Assembly: GCA_963817755.1 (NCBI GenBank)
Contig: CAWFPB010000005.1
Location: 124,001 to 188,000, forward strand
From: Oleiagrimonas sp963817755
GTDB lineage: Bacteria; Pseudomonadota; Gammaproteobacteria; Xanthomonadales; Rhodanobacteraceae
Length of the DNA stretch: 64,000 nucleotides
Reading direction: 5' to 3'
How positions within the stretch are numbered: the first letter of the stretch is position 1; every line of letters begins with the position of its first letter. Positions 51,340-60,382 of this stretch are shown here, one piece after another. The notes beneath the pieces were generated by a model that saw only the letters and a list, made by a program, of their open reading frames with translations, was not told the DNA's origin and searched no databases. A program made the translations under genes and the position numbers.

Positions 51340-52656
51340 ATGGCCCGACCCGCCCGCCCCGACACCCGCGCGCTGGCCGCCACCGCGCTGGCCGAGATCG
51401 CCCTGCGCGGCGCCTCCTCGCGCGAGGTGCTGGCGCGCAGCGCGCCGAAACTTCCCGATGCCCGCGACCGCGCCCTGCTGCATGCACTGGTGCAGGCCGG
51501 CGCCCGCGGCTGGCTGCGCTACGACGCGGCGCTCGAGCGCCTGCTGGACAAGCCGCTCAAGCGCAAGGAACCGCAAGTGCATGCCCTGCTGGTGCTGGGC
51601 CTGGTGCAGCTGGACGTCCTGCAGCTGCCTGCCTATGCGGCCGTGGCGGCCACCGTGCAGGCCGTGCGCGCACTGGGCAAGCCGCGCATGGCCGGCCTGG
51701 TCAACGCCATCCTGCGCCGCTGGCAGCGCGAGGGCGACGCCCTCAAGACCGCGCTGGACCGTGATCCGGTCTCGCGCTGGGCGCAACCGCGCTGGTTCAT
51801 CGAGGCCGTCGAGCGCGACTGGCCGGCACAGGCCGAACGCGTGCTCGACGCCGCCCAGCACGAAGCGCCGCTGACCCTGCGCGCCAACCGTCGCCACGGC
51901 ACCCGCGAGGTCCTGCTCGAGCGCCTGCGCGAGGCTGGCGTGGCCGCGCATGCACATCCCGAACTGAGCGACGCCGTGGTCCTGGCGCAAAGCACCGACG
52001 TGACCCGCCTGCCCGGTTTCGACACCGGCGACTTCGCGGTCCAGGATGGCGCCGCGCAGCTGACCGCCGACCTCATGGACCTGGCCGACGGCCAACGCGT
52101 GCTCGACGCCTGCGCCGCGCCCGGCGGCAAGGCCTGCCATGCGCTGGAGCGCCACGACCTGGACCTGGTCGCGGTGGAGCTGGAGCCCGCGCGCGTGCCG
52201 CGCATCCGCGACAACCTCACGCGACTCGGCCTGAAGGCGCAGGTCGTCGAAGCCGATGCCGCCCACCCCGATGCCTGGTGGGACGGCCGCCCCTTCGAGC
52301 GCATCCTGATCGACGCACCGTGTTCGGCCACCGGCGTACTGCGCCGTCGCCCCGACGTGCGATTGCACCGCCGCGCCGGCGACATCACCGCGCTGAACAC
52401 CGTACAGGCGGCCCTGCTCGAGGCGCTGTGGCCGTTGCTGGCACCCGGTGGTCGCCTGCTGTACGCCACCTGCTCACTGCTGCGCGCGGAGAACGAGGGC
52501 ATCCTCGCGCCGTTCCTGTCCGCGCACGACGATGCCGAGGCGGTGCCCCTGCAGCTGCCCATGGGCCAGGCGGCCGGTCCGGGCTGGCAGGTGCTGCCCG
52601 GCGACGCCGACCTGGACGGCATGTTCTACGCCGCCATCGTCAAGCGCCCGGCCTGA
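51340..52656 (+). CDS. rsmB: 16S rRNA (cytosine-967-C5)-methyltransferase
   Basis: Modifies C967 in the 16S rRNA using SAM; 438 residues. The N-terminal NusB-like helical domain (about 1-140) is followed by the methyltransferase fold with LDACAAPGGKACH, VELEPARVPRIRDN, IDAPCSATGVLRRRPDV (catalytic Cys) and LYATCSLLRAENE (second Cys). It sits in the conserved def-fmt-rsmB order. Confidence 0.96.
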   Translation: MARPARPDTRALAATALAEIALRGASSREVLARSAPKLPDARDRALLHALVQAGARGWLRYDAALERLLDKPLKRKEPQVHALLVLGLVQLDVLQLPAYAAVAATVQAVRALGKPRMAGLVNAILRRWQREGDALKTALDRDPVSRWAQPRWFIEAVERDWPAQAERVLDAAQHEAPLTLRANRRHGTREVLLERLREAGVAAHAHPELSDAVVLAQSTDVTRLPGFDTGDFAVQDGAAQLTADLMDLADGQRVLDACAAPGGKACHALERHDLDLVAVELEPARVPRIRDNLTRLGLKAQVVEADAAHPDAWWDGRPFERILIDAPCSATGVLRRRPDVRLHRRAGDITALNTVQAALLEALWPLLAPGGRLLYATCSLLRAENEGILAPFLSAHDDAEAVPLQLPMGQAAGPGWQVLPGDADLDGMFYAAIVKRPA

Positions 52657-52676
52657 ACCGGGCCGGCCCGGCAGGT

Positions 52677-54401
52677 ATGCTGTCGCGGATTTCCTGCCGC
52701 GATCCCGCCGTGTCCCGACCCGTACCGCTGTCCCGCGCCCGCCCCCTGCTGCTGCGCACTGCGCGCGGCGAGCTGATCGCGCTGCTGGCCTTCACCCTGA
52801 TCCTGCTGGGCATCGGCATCGGCCTGCGCGACCCGTGGCCGTCGGACGAGCCGCGCTTCGCATTGGTGGCACGCTGGATGGTCGAGCACGGCCAGTGGCT
52901 GTTCCCGCACCGCGGCCACGAGCTGTATCCGGACAAGCCGCCGGTGTTCATGTGGCTCCAGGCGCTGTTCTACCTGCTCGTGCGCAGCTGGCGCGTGGCC
53001 TTCCTGCTGCCCTCGCTCCTGTCGGGGCTGATGACGGTGGGCCTGGTCTACGACCTGGGCCGGCGGCTGTGGAACCACCGCAGCGGCCTGCTGGCGGCCG
53101 CGGCGATGCTGCTGACGGTCCACTTCGGCTACCAGTTCCGCGATGCCCAGATCGACCCGCTGGAGGTCGGCTGGATCACCCTGGCCAACTACGGCTTGCT
53201 GCGACACCTGCTGCTCGGCCCCAGCTGGCGCTGGTTCGCGGTCGGATGCTTCTTTGCCGGCGTCGGCGTGATCACCAAGGGCGTGGGCGTGCTGGCGCTG
53301 CTCATGCTCGCGCCCTACCTGCTGGCGCGTCGTCGCGGCTGGCGCCACCTGGCCGTCATGCCGGCCGGCGGCTGGCGCTGGGCCGGTGGCCTGGCGCTGT
53401 TCCTGGTGCCGGTGCTGGGCTGGCTGGTGCCGATGGTGTGGGTGGCGCACCTGGACGGCGACCCGCAGCATGCGGCCTACGTGCACGACATCCTGCTCGG
53501 CCAGACCGTGCACCGCTACGCCGCCCCCACCGGCCACCTGCAGCCGCCCTGGTACTTCCTGGGCATCATCGCCACCGACTGGCTGCCGCTGTCCCTGCTG
53601 CTACCGTGGGCGATCCCGGCCTGGTGGCGGCGCCTGAAGCGCCGCGACGCGCGCTACCTGCTGCCGCTGGGCTGGTGGCTGCTGGTCGTGGTGTTCTTCT
53701 CGATCAGCCCCGGCAAGCGCGACGTGTACATCCTTCCGGCGCTGCCGATGACGGCCCTGGCGCTGGCGCCGCTGCTGCCGGGCCTGCTGCGCAAGGCCGG
53801 CCCGCGCCGTGCGCTGTTCGGCTTCACCGCGCTGCTGGGCGCGCTGCTGACCGCGATCGCCCTCGAGGCGATGTTCGCCCACCCGCGCTGGCTGGCGCAC
53901 ATCGAGGTTGGCCTGGATCCGCGCATCTGGCACGTGCTGCTGTCCATGGGGCTATGCGGCCTGGTGGTGGCCGCGCTGTTCCGGGTGCGTCGCGCCCCGG
54001 CGGGCTGGGCGGTGTTCGCGTTGGCCATCTGGAGCCTGTACGGGCTGTGGGGCTATCCGCTGATGAACGGGGCGCGTTCGGCGCGCAACGTGATGCATCG
54101 CGCTCGAGTGCTGGCCGGGCCCGGCACCACGCTGGGTCTGGTGGCGTGGAAGGAACAGAACCTGTTGATGGCGCAGGGACCGGTCACCGAATTCGGCTTT
54201 TTGCGTCCGTGGCCGCAGCAGTTCACCGCCGCCGCGGACTGGCTGCGCGCCGACCCGGTGCACCGGCAACTGTTCGTGCAGCAGCCGGCCATGGGCGATT
54301 GCGTGCGGCGCGAACGGGCCACGTTCATCGGCCAGGCCAACCGCCGCCGCTGGTGGCTGGTGCCGGCTGACGCACTGGTCCCCGGCTGCGTGCCTGGGTA
54401 A
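52677..54401 (+). CDS. ArnT-like membrane glycosyltransferase (GT-C/PMT superfamily)
   Basis: Polytopic protein of about 574 residues using a polyprenyl-phosphate sugar to modify a surface lipid or glycan. The first periplasmic loop carries the catalytic acid region DPWPSDEPRFALVARWM, then KPPVFMWLQALFY, matching the ArnT-type layout of about 11 helices plus a soluble C-terminal part. The start may be ATG 52677 or GTG 52710. The donor (aminoarabinose or another sugar) cannot be read from sequence. It follows rsmB closely and precedes the surface-polysaccharide region. Confidence 0.85.
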   Translation: MLSRISCRDPAVSRPVPLSRARPLLLRTARGELIALLAFTLILLGIGIGLRDPWPSDEPRFALVARWMVEHGQWLFPHRGHELYPDKPPVFMWLQALFYLLVRSWRVAFLLPSLLSGLMTVGLVYDLGRRLWNHRSGLLAAAAMLLTVHFGYQFRDAQIDPLEVGWITLANYGLLRHLLLGPSWRWFAVGCFFAGVGVITKGVGVLALLMLAPYLLARRRGWRHLAVMPAGGWRWAGGLALFLVPVLGWLVPMVWVAHLDGDPQHAAYVHDILLGQTVHRYAAPTGHLQPPWYFLGIIATDWLPLSLLLPWAIPAWWRRLKRRDARYLLPLGWWLLVVVFFSISPGKRDVYILPALPMTALALAPLLPGLLRKAGPRRALFGFTALLGALLTAIALEAMFAHPRWLAHIEVGLDPRIWHVLLSMGLCGLVVAALFRVRRAPAGWAVFALAIWSLYGLWGYPLMNGARSARNVMHRARVLAGPGTTLGLVAWKEQNLLMAQGPVTEFGFLRPWPQQFTAAADWLRADPVHRQLFVQQPAMGDCVRRERATFIGQANRRRWWLVPADALVPGCVPG

Positions 54402-54483
54402 ACGGGCACGGTGTGCGTTACAGGGGCCGACGAGGACGCGTCCGCGCCAGGTCGCGATGAACGGTAATGCCCGGGTTGCGGAG

Positions 54484-54632
54484 CGTGGCTTCCTCCCCTT
54501 CGAGGGGAGGACTGAGGTGGGGTTCCGCGCCGCAGGCGCGGGGCGCTGGAGGAGGGGTATCTGTAGGTCCCGGGCGTTCGCGCGGTAGACCTTGGCCCCT
54601 CCCAGCCCCCCCTGCTCGCAGGGGGAGGGGCG
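54484..54632. repeat. Compound inverted-repeat element with CCTCCCC-type hairpins
   Basis: Three hairpins follow each other: CCTCCCCT/AGGGGAGG at 54492-54510, CCGCGC/GCGCGG at 54525-54541 and CCCCCTGC/GCAGGGGG at 54608-54625. The outer two resemble each other in opposite orientation (CCTCCCCTTCGAGGGGAGG versus CCCCTCCC and CCCCCTGCTCGCAGGGGG). It lies between convergent genes and could form a larger structured element. I know similar CTCCCC-rich elements from Xanthomonadales genomes. Confidence 0.65.
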
Positions 54633-54667
54633 GTTGCGCTGCGACTCCCGTATCCCGTATCCGGGGC

Positions 54668-55504
54668 CTACCTCGCGGCGTCCTCCAGACGCAAGTCGTC
54701 CGGCGCCACCACGAACTCGGCCAGGTGCGCGTCGAGGCCCTGCTCGCAGCGGGTCAGGGCGTGCGCCACGGTAGTGTCGAGAATGTCGTCGTTGATGCTG
54801 CGGCCGCGGTACTTGCGGCTGGCGTGCCACAGGTGGGTGGCCATCCCGGCGAAACGCAGGTCGCGCCGCAGCAACCCGTGGTTGAACGCGCGCACGGCCA
54901 GCTCGGCGTCCTCGCGGCCCCAGCCGGTCATGGCCTCGTTGAAGCCGTTGATGGCGAGCAGGTCCTCGCGCCAGAAACCCATGTTGCAGCTCTTGATGCC
55001 GCGCCGGCTGACCTTCGGCCGCGCCCACAACCGCGCCAGCCACGGCAGGCGCAGCGCGTGCCGGCGACGTTCCAGGCCGCGGCTGAAGAAGTGCGGCCGG
55101 TAGCGACCTCGCGCCAGCATGCGCCGGCTGACGGCCTCGTTCGGGAGCATGCGCGAGCCCTGCACGAAACAGCCGGGCCGGGCGAATGCACGGTGATCGG
55201 CGATGAAGTGGCGTTCGGGCACCATGTCGCCGTCCATCAGCACGACGTAGTCGCCGCGTGCGGCGGCGATGCCGCGATTGCGCGCGCGACTCATGCGCGC
55301 GCCGACGTCGGGCTGCCACACGTGCACCAATCGGGCCGGAAAATCCTTCGCGATGTCGCGCAGCAGTTCGCGCGACGGCTCCCCGGAGCCGTCGTCGGTG
55401 ACGATCACCTCGTACGGGAGCTCGCTCTGCCGGGCCAGACCGTCCAGCACGGCGCGCAGGGCCTCGGGCCAGTTGTAAGTAATGACGACCACGCTGATGC
55501 GCAT
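54668..55504 (-). CDS. Family 2 glycosyltransferase with galactosyltransferase-type C-terminal motif
   Basis: Cytoplasmic glycosyltransferase of 278 residues. It starts MRISVVVITYNWPEALRAVL, has VTDDGSGEPS and VLMDGDMVPE (DxD-type metal site), a Cys-Asn-Met-Gly-Phe motif and GWGREDAELAVRAFN, which is typical of the Glyco_transf_7 C-terminal part seen in galactosyl/chondroitin-type enzymes. ATG 55504 puts the GT-A fold at the N-terminus. The acceptor is unknown. It is the most distal of three minus-strand sugar genes. Confidence 0.85.
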   Translation of the reverse strand: MRISVVVITYNWPEALRAVLDGLARQSELPYEVIVTDDGSGEPSRELLRDIAKDFPARLVHVWQPDVGARMSRARNRGIAAARGDYVVLMDGDMVPERHFIADHRAFARPGCFVQGSRMLPNEAVSRRMLARGRYRPHFFSRGLERRRHALRLPWLARLWARPKVSRRGIKSCNMGFWREDLLAINGFNEAMTGWGREDAELAVRAFNHGLLRRDLRFAGMATHLWHASRKYRGRSINDDILDTTVAHALTRCEQGLDAHLAEFVVAPDDLRLEDAAR

Positions 55505-55529
55505 GCGGCGGCTCCCGGGGCCTGCGCGA

Positions 55530-56477
55530 TCAGAGATCGCGGTGTTCCTTCGGCGCCTGGCGGCGGCGTTTCCACACCGGCCACAGGATCGACACGCTGC
55601 GCTCCAGGCTCTTGAACCAGGGGGCGTCGGGGCGCAGGCGCACCAGCGCAGCATAGCGCTTGGCCTCGCGCCAGCTGGCCTCGGGCTTGGTCTTGAACTC
55701 GTGCTTGGCCAGCTCCACGCACTTTGCGTCCAGACCGATGCGCCGGGCATAGAACTCGATCAGGCAGCGCGAACGGAACTTGTTGAGGAACTCGTTGGCA
55801 CGCGTGCGGTTGCCCCACCAGCCGTTCTTGCCGTGGATGCGGTAGAACACCTCGCCGGTGGGCAGGTAGTACTTGCGCCCGCCCAGCACGCTGGTGCCGA
55901 ATACCAGGCAGTTGTCGGCCGACAATCGCCAGGTGGCGCGGAAGTCCTCGGGCAGGTCCAGGGTCTGGTGCGCCATGGCCCGTCGCAGCGACAGCGCCGA
56001 AGTCGGCGCGCCATACCAGTGAATAAGCATGTAGGTGCTGACAACGGTGTAGCCCAGGTCCAGCGGCCGGTCGGCATAGCCCATGCGATGGTTCTCGTCG
56101 CCGAACAGCTGGATGTCGGAGAACACGAAATCGATGTCGCGCCGGCTGTCGTAGATTTCGCCGATGCGCGCCAGGTACTCCGGGCCCCAGTAGTCGTCGG
56201 CATCGAGGAAACACACCACGTCGCCGGTACACGCCTGCAGGCCCCGGTGGAAGGCCGCCAGCTGGCCACCGTTCTCGCCAAGCAGCAGCGTCACCCGGGC
56301 ATCGTTGCCGTAGCGCTCGCGCAGCAGTTCGGGCGAACCGTCGGTGGAGCCGTCGTCGACCACGATCACCTGGGCGGGCCCGCGCGTTTGCGCCAGCGCG
56401 GTGTCAATGGCCTTTTCGACGAAGTCGCGGTAGTTGTAGCTGGTGATGACGACGGAGAACGTGGTTTCGGCAGCCAT
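55530..56477 (-). CDS. Family 2 glycosyltransferase
   Basis: Glycosyltransferase of 315 residues with the GT-A start FSVVITSYNYRDFVEKAI, VVDDGSTDGSPELL and the metal-binding CFLDADDYWGPEYL. The middle part (FVFSDIQLFGD) and a long C-terminal helical, basic region (FRSRCLIEFYARRIGLDAK) are not diagnostic of a donor. It lies 6 bases downstream of the UDP-glucuronate decarboxylase gene, which makes UDP-xylose, so xylose is a possible donor for this or the next gene. Confidence 0.85.
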   Translation of the reverse strand: MAAETTFSVVITSYNYRDFVEKAIDTALAQTRGPAQVIVVDDGSTDGSPELLRERYGNDARVTLLLGENGGQLAAFHRGLQACTGDVVCFLDADDYWGPEYLARIGEIYDSRRDIDFVFSDIQLFGDENHRMGYADRPLDLGYTVVSTYMLIHWYGAPTSALSLRRAMAHQTLDLPEDFRATWRLSADNCLVFGTSVLGGRKYYLPTGEVFYRIHGKNGWWGNRTRANEFLNKFRSRCLIEFYARRIGLDAKCVELAKHEFKTKPEASWREAKRYAALVRLRPDAPWFKSLERSVSILWPVWKRRRQAPKEHRDL

Positions 56478-56483
56478 CAGTGC

Positions 56484-57425
56484 TCAGGCCTCCAGCAGGT
56501 TGCGGAAATAGCGCACGGTCTCGCGCAAGCCATCCTCCAGCGCCACCTTCGGCTCCCATCCGCCCAGCTTCTCGCGCGCCAGCGCGATATCCGGCTGGCG
56601 CTGGCGCGGGTCGTCGGAGGGCAGCGGCTTGTGCACCAGCTTCGAGGTGCCGCCGACGATGGTCAGCACCTTCTCGGCCAGCTCCAGCATGCTGAACTCG
56701 GACGGGTTGCCGATGTTGACCGGCCCGGTGAAGCCCGCCTCGGTGTCCATCATGCGCAGCATCGCCTCGATGAGATCATCGACGTAGCAGAAGCTGCGCG
56801 TCTGCTGGCCGTCGCCGTAGATGGTGATGTCCTCGCCCTTGAGCGCCTGCACGATGAAGTTGCTGACCACGCGCCCGTCATTGGGGTGCATGCGCGGGCC
56901 GTAGGTATTGAAGATGCGCACCACCTTGATGTCCAGCTGGTGCTGGCGGTGGTAGTCGAAGAACAGCGTCTCGGCGCAACGCTTGCCCTCGTCGTAGCAG
57001 GCGCGGATGCCGATCGGGTTGACCTTGCCCCAGTAGCTTTCCTGCTGCGGGTGCACTTCCGGGTCGCCGTAGACCTCGCTGGTGGAGGCCTGCAGGATCC
57101 GCGCCTTCACCCGCTTGGCCAGGCCCAGCATGTTGATGGCGCCGTGCACCGAGGTCTTGGTGGTCTGCACCGGATCGAACTGGTAGTGCACCGGCGAGGC
57201 GGGGCAGGCCAGGTTGAAGATGCGGTCGGTTTCCACGTACAGGGGAAAGGTCACGTCGTGGCGCATCACCTCGAAATAGTGATGGTCCATCAGGTGGGCG
57301 ATGTTGCGCTTGCTGCCGGTGAAGTAGTTGTCCACGCACAGTACGTCATGGCCGGCATCCAGCAGGCGCTCGCACAGATGCGAACCGAGAAAGCCTGCTC
57401 CGCCTGTTACCAGGATTCTGTTCAT
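56484..57425 (-). CDS. uxs: UDP-glucuronate decarboxylase (UDP-xylose synthase)
   Basis: Extended short-chain dehydrogenase/reductase of 313 residues converting UDP-glucuronate to UDP-xylose with NAD. It shows LVTGGAGFLGSHLCERLL, NLACPASPVHYQFDPV, ASTSEVYGDPEVHPQ and the catalytic YDEGKRCAE (Tyr-x3-Lys), plus RIFNTYGPRMHPNDGRVVSN. The length matches bacterial UXS. ATG 57425 is fixed by the NAD-binding motif directly after it. It heads a three-gene minus-strand unit with two glycosyltransferases. Confidence 0.92.
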   Translation of the reverse strand: MNRILVTGGAGFLGSHLCERLLDAGHDVLCVDNYFTGSKRNIAHLMDHHYFEVMRHDVTFPLYVETDRIFNLACPASPVHYQFDPVQTTKTSVHGAINMLGLAKRVKARILQASTSEVYGDPEVHPQQESYWGKVNPIGIRACYDEGKRCAETLFFDYHRQHQLDIKVVRIFNTYGPRMHPNDGRVVSNFIVQALKGEDITIYGDGQQTRSFCYVDDLIEAMLRMMDTEAGFTGPVNIGNPSEFSMLELAEKVLTIVGGTSKLVHKPLPSDDPRQRQPDIALAREKLGGWEPKVALEDGLRETVRYFRNLLEA

Positions 57426-58009
57426 GACGACCCCTGCATTCGGATGGGTGTGCGCACGGGACCCGTGCGTCCAGTGCACTCGAACGGGCATGCGAGGGTC
57501 CATTGTATGGGAAACGGCGGCATGGACCGAGCGCTGGGGAAATACGTGATAAAGTTCCAATTATTGAGGATGTGCTGGCTGGATTCAGCTGTCGTCCATG
57601 ATGCATCGACTACGCCATTGGAACTGGCACCCCATGTCATGGAATTGACCTTGTTCAGCTCGACCCGAATCCGCCCCTCCCTCGGCGGAGTCATTGCTCT
57701 CCGCCACCCGGAACGCGCCACGAGGCCTCGAACCCGTCGGAAGCGACCCGAGGGCCCGGTACCGGTCGCGCATGCCGCCGGACATCCCGGTTCGAGCGAC
57801 GGCGGCCTGCGCGTGGCGCCTGGCAGCTTCAATCCGGTCGCACCCCTTCCACGGCACGCCTTGCACCGGGCCCTGAAATCCCAGGGCATGCTCTGGCGCG
57901 AATCCCTCGCGCCGAGCCTTCACCCGGGTACCGCCCCGGCTTGCGCTCGCCGGCGATCGGCGACGCCCGGCCCAGGCATCGCCGTCGCCCTGACCACGGA
58001 CGCGGTCGC
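57426..58009. other. 584-base divergent intergenic region between the two surface-glycan units
   Basis: No coding sequence stands out. The least GC-rich stretch is about 57540-57600 (around GATAAAGTTCCAATTATTGA), the likely location of divergent promoters, but no consensus -35/-10 pair with correct spacing is clear. A 7-base-stem hairpin (GGCGGAG/CTCCGCC) lies at 57684-57705 without a T tract. Confidence 0.45.
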
Positions 58010-59377
58010 GTGAATCATCAGGACGCATTCGAAGGCGGCTGGGCAGGCACGAATGCCGGCACCCCGGAACCCGGACGCTCCGCCCGCGCGTCCGGCGTCC
58101 CCGCGCAGGCCGAATCCCGTTCACGGTACGACCGGATCCGTGACGGGCTGCTCACCTCGGGACGGTGGTGCGCCGTGGCCAGCCTGTTCTTTGCCTCGGT
58201 GAACAAGCCCGGTACCAACATCGCGATCTTCCTCAGCCTGGTCTTTTCCCTGCTCGGCAGCGATCTTCGCCAACGTTGGTCATCCGCCTTCCGGCATCCG
58301 GTGGCCCGCGGGTTCCTGGTGTGGTGCGGCGTCCTGGTACTCAGTGCGCTGCATACCTGGTACCTGACATCCCGCCTGCCGCTGCGCGGTACCTTCGTCT
58401 GGGTCTGCCTGTATCCGCTGGTCATGGGTACCCTGCTGCAGACCCGGACATGGCGCCGCCGTGCCCTGGCCGCATTTGCCATGGCGGTGCTCCTGACGCT
58501 GCTCCTGTCCTATGCCATGTCCATTGGGCTGATCCCGCAGCGGCCCCGGGTGCAGCACAATCCGTTCTTGGCCGACACGGTGTTCAAGGAGTACACGCAG
58601 CAGGGACTGGCGCTGCTGATCTACCTGTCGATGGCCCTGGCCGCCAGCCTCGAGACCCGCTCGCGCCGCAAACGACTGCTGCTGCTGGCGTCGGTGGTGC
58701 TGGGTCTGGTCAACATCGTGTTCATGATCGAAAGCCGCACGACCTACCTCACGCTGATCCCGCTGGCCGCGTTCTGGACGTGGTGGCTGCTCATGCGCCG
58801 GCGTAGCCGCTGGCGCACGGCGCTGCTGGTCTCCAGCCTCGGCATCGTCACCCTGACCGGCATCCTGCTGACGCCCGTCGTGCGCACGCGACTGGTCGAC
58901 GACATGGCCTCCGAGACCGCGCTGTACCTGAAACATCACGTGGCCACGTCCACGGGCATCCGCCTCGAACTTTGGCGCAAGACGATCCCGATCGTGGAAT
59001 CGGCCCCGTGGTTCGGCCATGGATTGCACCAGTGGGCGCCCCTGTACAGGAAATCCATCGAGGGCACGCCCGACATGCACGGATTCCTGATGGGTCACCC
59101 GCACCAGGAGATGTTGCTGATCCTCGCCGAGCAGGGCGCGGTCGGTCTGCTGATCTACCTGATCCTGGTCATCGCGCTGGCCCGCTACATCCAGCGACTG
59201 GAACCGCCCGAACAGGGCCTCTACGCCAGCATCCTGCTGATCTACCTGGTCGCGGGCCTGGCCAACGGCCTGTGGGCGGACTTCACCCACCGAAACGTAT
59301 TCGTGCTCCTGCTGGCCTGCATCCCGATGGCCAGTGCGAGGACGCGCCCCAACAAGCCACTGCCAGGGACCGGATGA
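58010..59377 (+). CDS. O-antigen ligase/polymerase family membrane protein
   Basis: Integral membrane protein of about 455 residues with 10-12 helices and the Wzy_C-type periplasmic loop: SGIRLELW-like TGIRLELWRKTIPIVE, FGHGLHQWAPLYRK and GHPHQEMLLILAEQGAVGLL. The His in HPHQEMLLILAEQG is the conserved residue of WaaL-type ligases. It probably joins O-polysaccharide to lipid A-core on the periplasmic face. Start GTG 58010 is chosen; a TTG at 57941 is an alternative. The stop overlaps the next gene as ATGA. Confidence 0.85.
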   Translation: MNHQDAFEGGWAGTNAGTPEPGRSARASGVPAQAESRSRYDRIRDGLLTSGRWCAVASLFFASVNKPGTNIAIFLSLVFSLLGSDLRQRWSSAFRHPVARGFLVWCGVLVLSALHTWYLTSRLPLRGTFVWVCLYPLVMGTLLQTRTWRRRALAAFAMAVLLTLLLSYAMSIGLIPQRPRVQHNPFLADTVFKEYTQQGLALLIYLSMALAASLETRSRRKRLLLLASVVLGLVNIVFMIESRTTYLTLIPLAAFWTWWLLMRRRSRWRTALLVSSLGIVTLTGILLTPVVRTRLVDDMASETALYLKHHVATSTGIRLELWRKTIPIVESAPWFGHGLHQWAPLYRKSIEGTPDMHGFLMGHPHQEMLLILAEQGAVGLLIYLILVIALARYIQRLEPPEQGLYASILLIYLVAGLANGLWADFTHRNVFVLLLACIPMASARTRPNKPLPGTG

Positions 59378-60294
59378 TGACCGAACATGCATTGAAGGAC
59401 GTCACGATCGTGTGCGTCACCTATCTCAGCCGGGACCTTGCCGACCCGCTTTGCGACATGCTGAGACCGTTCCCCAACATCATCCTGGTCGACAACGCGA
59501 GCACCGACGGCACCGCGGCATCCCTGCGCGAACGACTGCCGCATGCCACCGTCATCGAGAACACGCACAACGAGGGTTACGGCCGTGCCTGCAACCTGGC
59601 CCTGGCGGGTGTCTGCACGCCCCTGACCCTGCTGATCAATCCGGACTGCGTGATCTCGCCCGACTCCCTGGCCACGCTGATGGCGACCCTGCAGCGCTAC
59701 CCGTCGGCCGGCCTGGTCGCCCCGCAAAGCCTGGACCGCGACCTCTCGCCGCGCAAGAGCTACCGCCCCGCGTTCCACCTGCGCATGAACAAAGCCCGCT
59801 ACCGGGTCCCCGATGCCACCTGCAGCGCGCAGTGGGTGCACGGGTGCTGCCTGCTCCTGCGCACGCACGCGTTCCACCGGATCGGTGGATTCGACGAACG
59901 CTTCTTCCTGTTCTTCGAGGATGACGACCTGTGCCTGCGCATGCAAAACGCCGGCTTCGACTGCCTGCTGGAACCGGCCGCGACGATCCTTCACACCGGC
60001 GGCGCGTCGTCGACGCCCACCCTGCGCAACCGGTTCCTGCGCTGCTACCACTACGTGCGATCCAAGCATCTGATCACCCAGAAGTACCTGGGCAGGGAGC
60101 CGGCGCGGAGTTACCTGGCCAAGATCTTGCTGGCCTGCCTGCCGGCGATGCTGTTCTACTCGCTCCTGCTGAAACGCCGGCACTTCGTCAAATGGCTTGC
60201 CTGGGGCACGGCCGCCCTGGCCTGTACCTTGCACCAGACAGCCTTGACCGGGGACTTCGACGCCACGCGGACCCCCGGCCCCATCCCCCACTGA
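59374..60294 (+). CDS. Family 2 glycosyltransferase, rhamnosyltransferase (WbbL)-like
   Basis: Glycosyltransferase of 306 residues: VTIVCVTYLSRDLADPL, ILVDNASTDGTAASL, LLINPDCVISPDSL and the WbbL-type WVHGCCLLLRTHAFHRIGG plus FDERFFLFFEDDDLCLRM. The C-terminal hydrophobic end (KILLACLPAMLFYSLLL) suggests membrane attachment. It is coupled to the O-antigen ligase by a 4-base overlap. The donor may be dTDP-rhamnose, but no rhamnose genes are in view. Confidence 0.85.
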   Translation: MMTEHALKDVTIVCVTYLSRDLADPLCDMLRPFPNIILVDNASTDGTAASLRERLPHATVIENTHNEGYGRACNLALAGVCTPLTLLINPDCVISPDSLATLMATLQRYPSAGLVAPQSLDRDLSPRKSYRPAFHLRMNKARYRVPDATCSAQWVHGCCLLLRTHAFHRIGGFDERFFLFFEDDDLCLRMQNAGFDCLLEPAATILHTGGASSTPTLRNRFLRCYHYVRSKHLITQKYLGREPARSYLAKILLACLPAMLFYSLLLKRRHFVKWLAWGTAALACTLHQTALTGDFDATRTPGPIPH

Positions 60295-60347
60295 CCGCTG
60301 CGACGCCCGGCTGGCGTCAGGGCCGCAACCGGACCGTGCGCCGATGC

Positions 60348-60376
60348 GTGTCACGTCCGGCCGGCCCGTTTAGAAT
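60348..60376 (+). promoter_or_regulatory. Candidate promoter giving a leaderless transcript
   Basis: GTGTCA (60348-60353) and TAGAAT (60371-60376) are 17 bases apart. The start codon of the next gene is at 60383, only 6 bases after the -10 hexamer, so transcription would begin at or beside the A of ATG and the mRNA would have no 5' leader. Confidence 0.5.
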
Positions 60377-60382
60377 GGCACC

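Noticed and set aside
49698..51383. Upstream extension of the LysM protein to 933 residues
   Set aside because: The extra part is antisense to def, fmt and rsmB. The signal peptide at 49697 marks the true start.
52278..54370. Long overlapping plus-strand frames across rsmB and the ArnT-like gene
   Set aside because: The alternative frame (52448-54370) gives an Arg/Pro/Ala-rich product without membrane pattern, whereas the chosen frame gives clear transmembrane helices.
55482..58013. 843-codon plus-strand frame across the glycosyltransferase and UXS genes
   Set aside because: Antisense shadow of three clearly real minus-strand genes; composition is low in lysine and lacks any recognisable motif.
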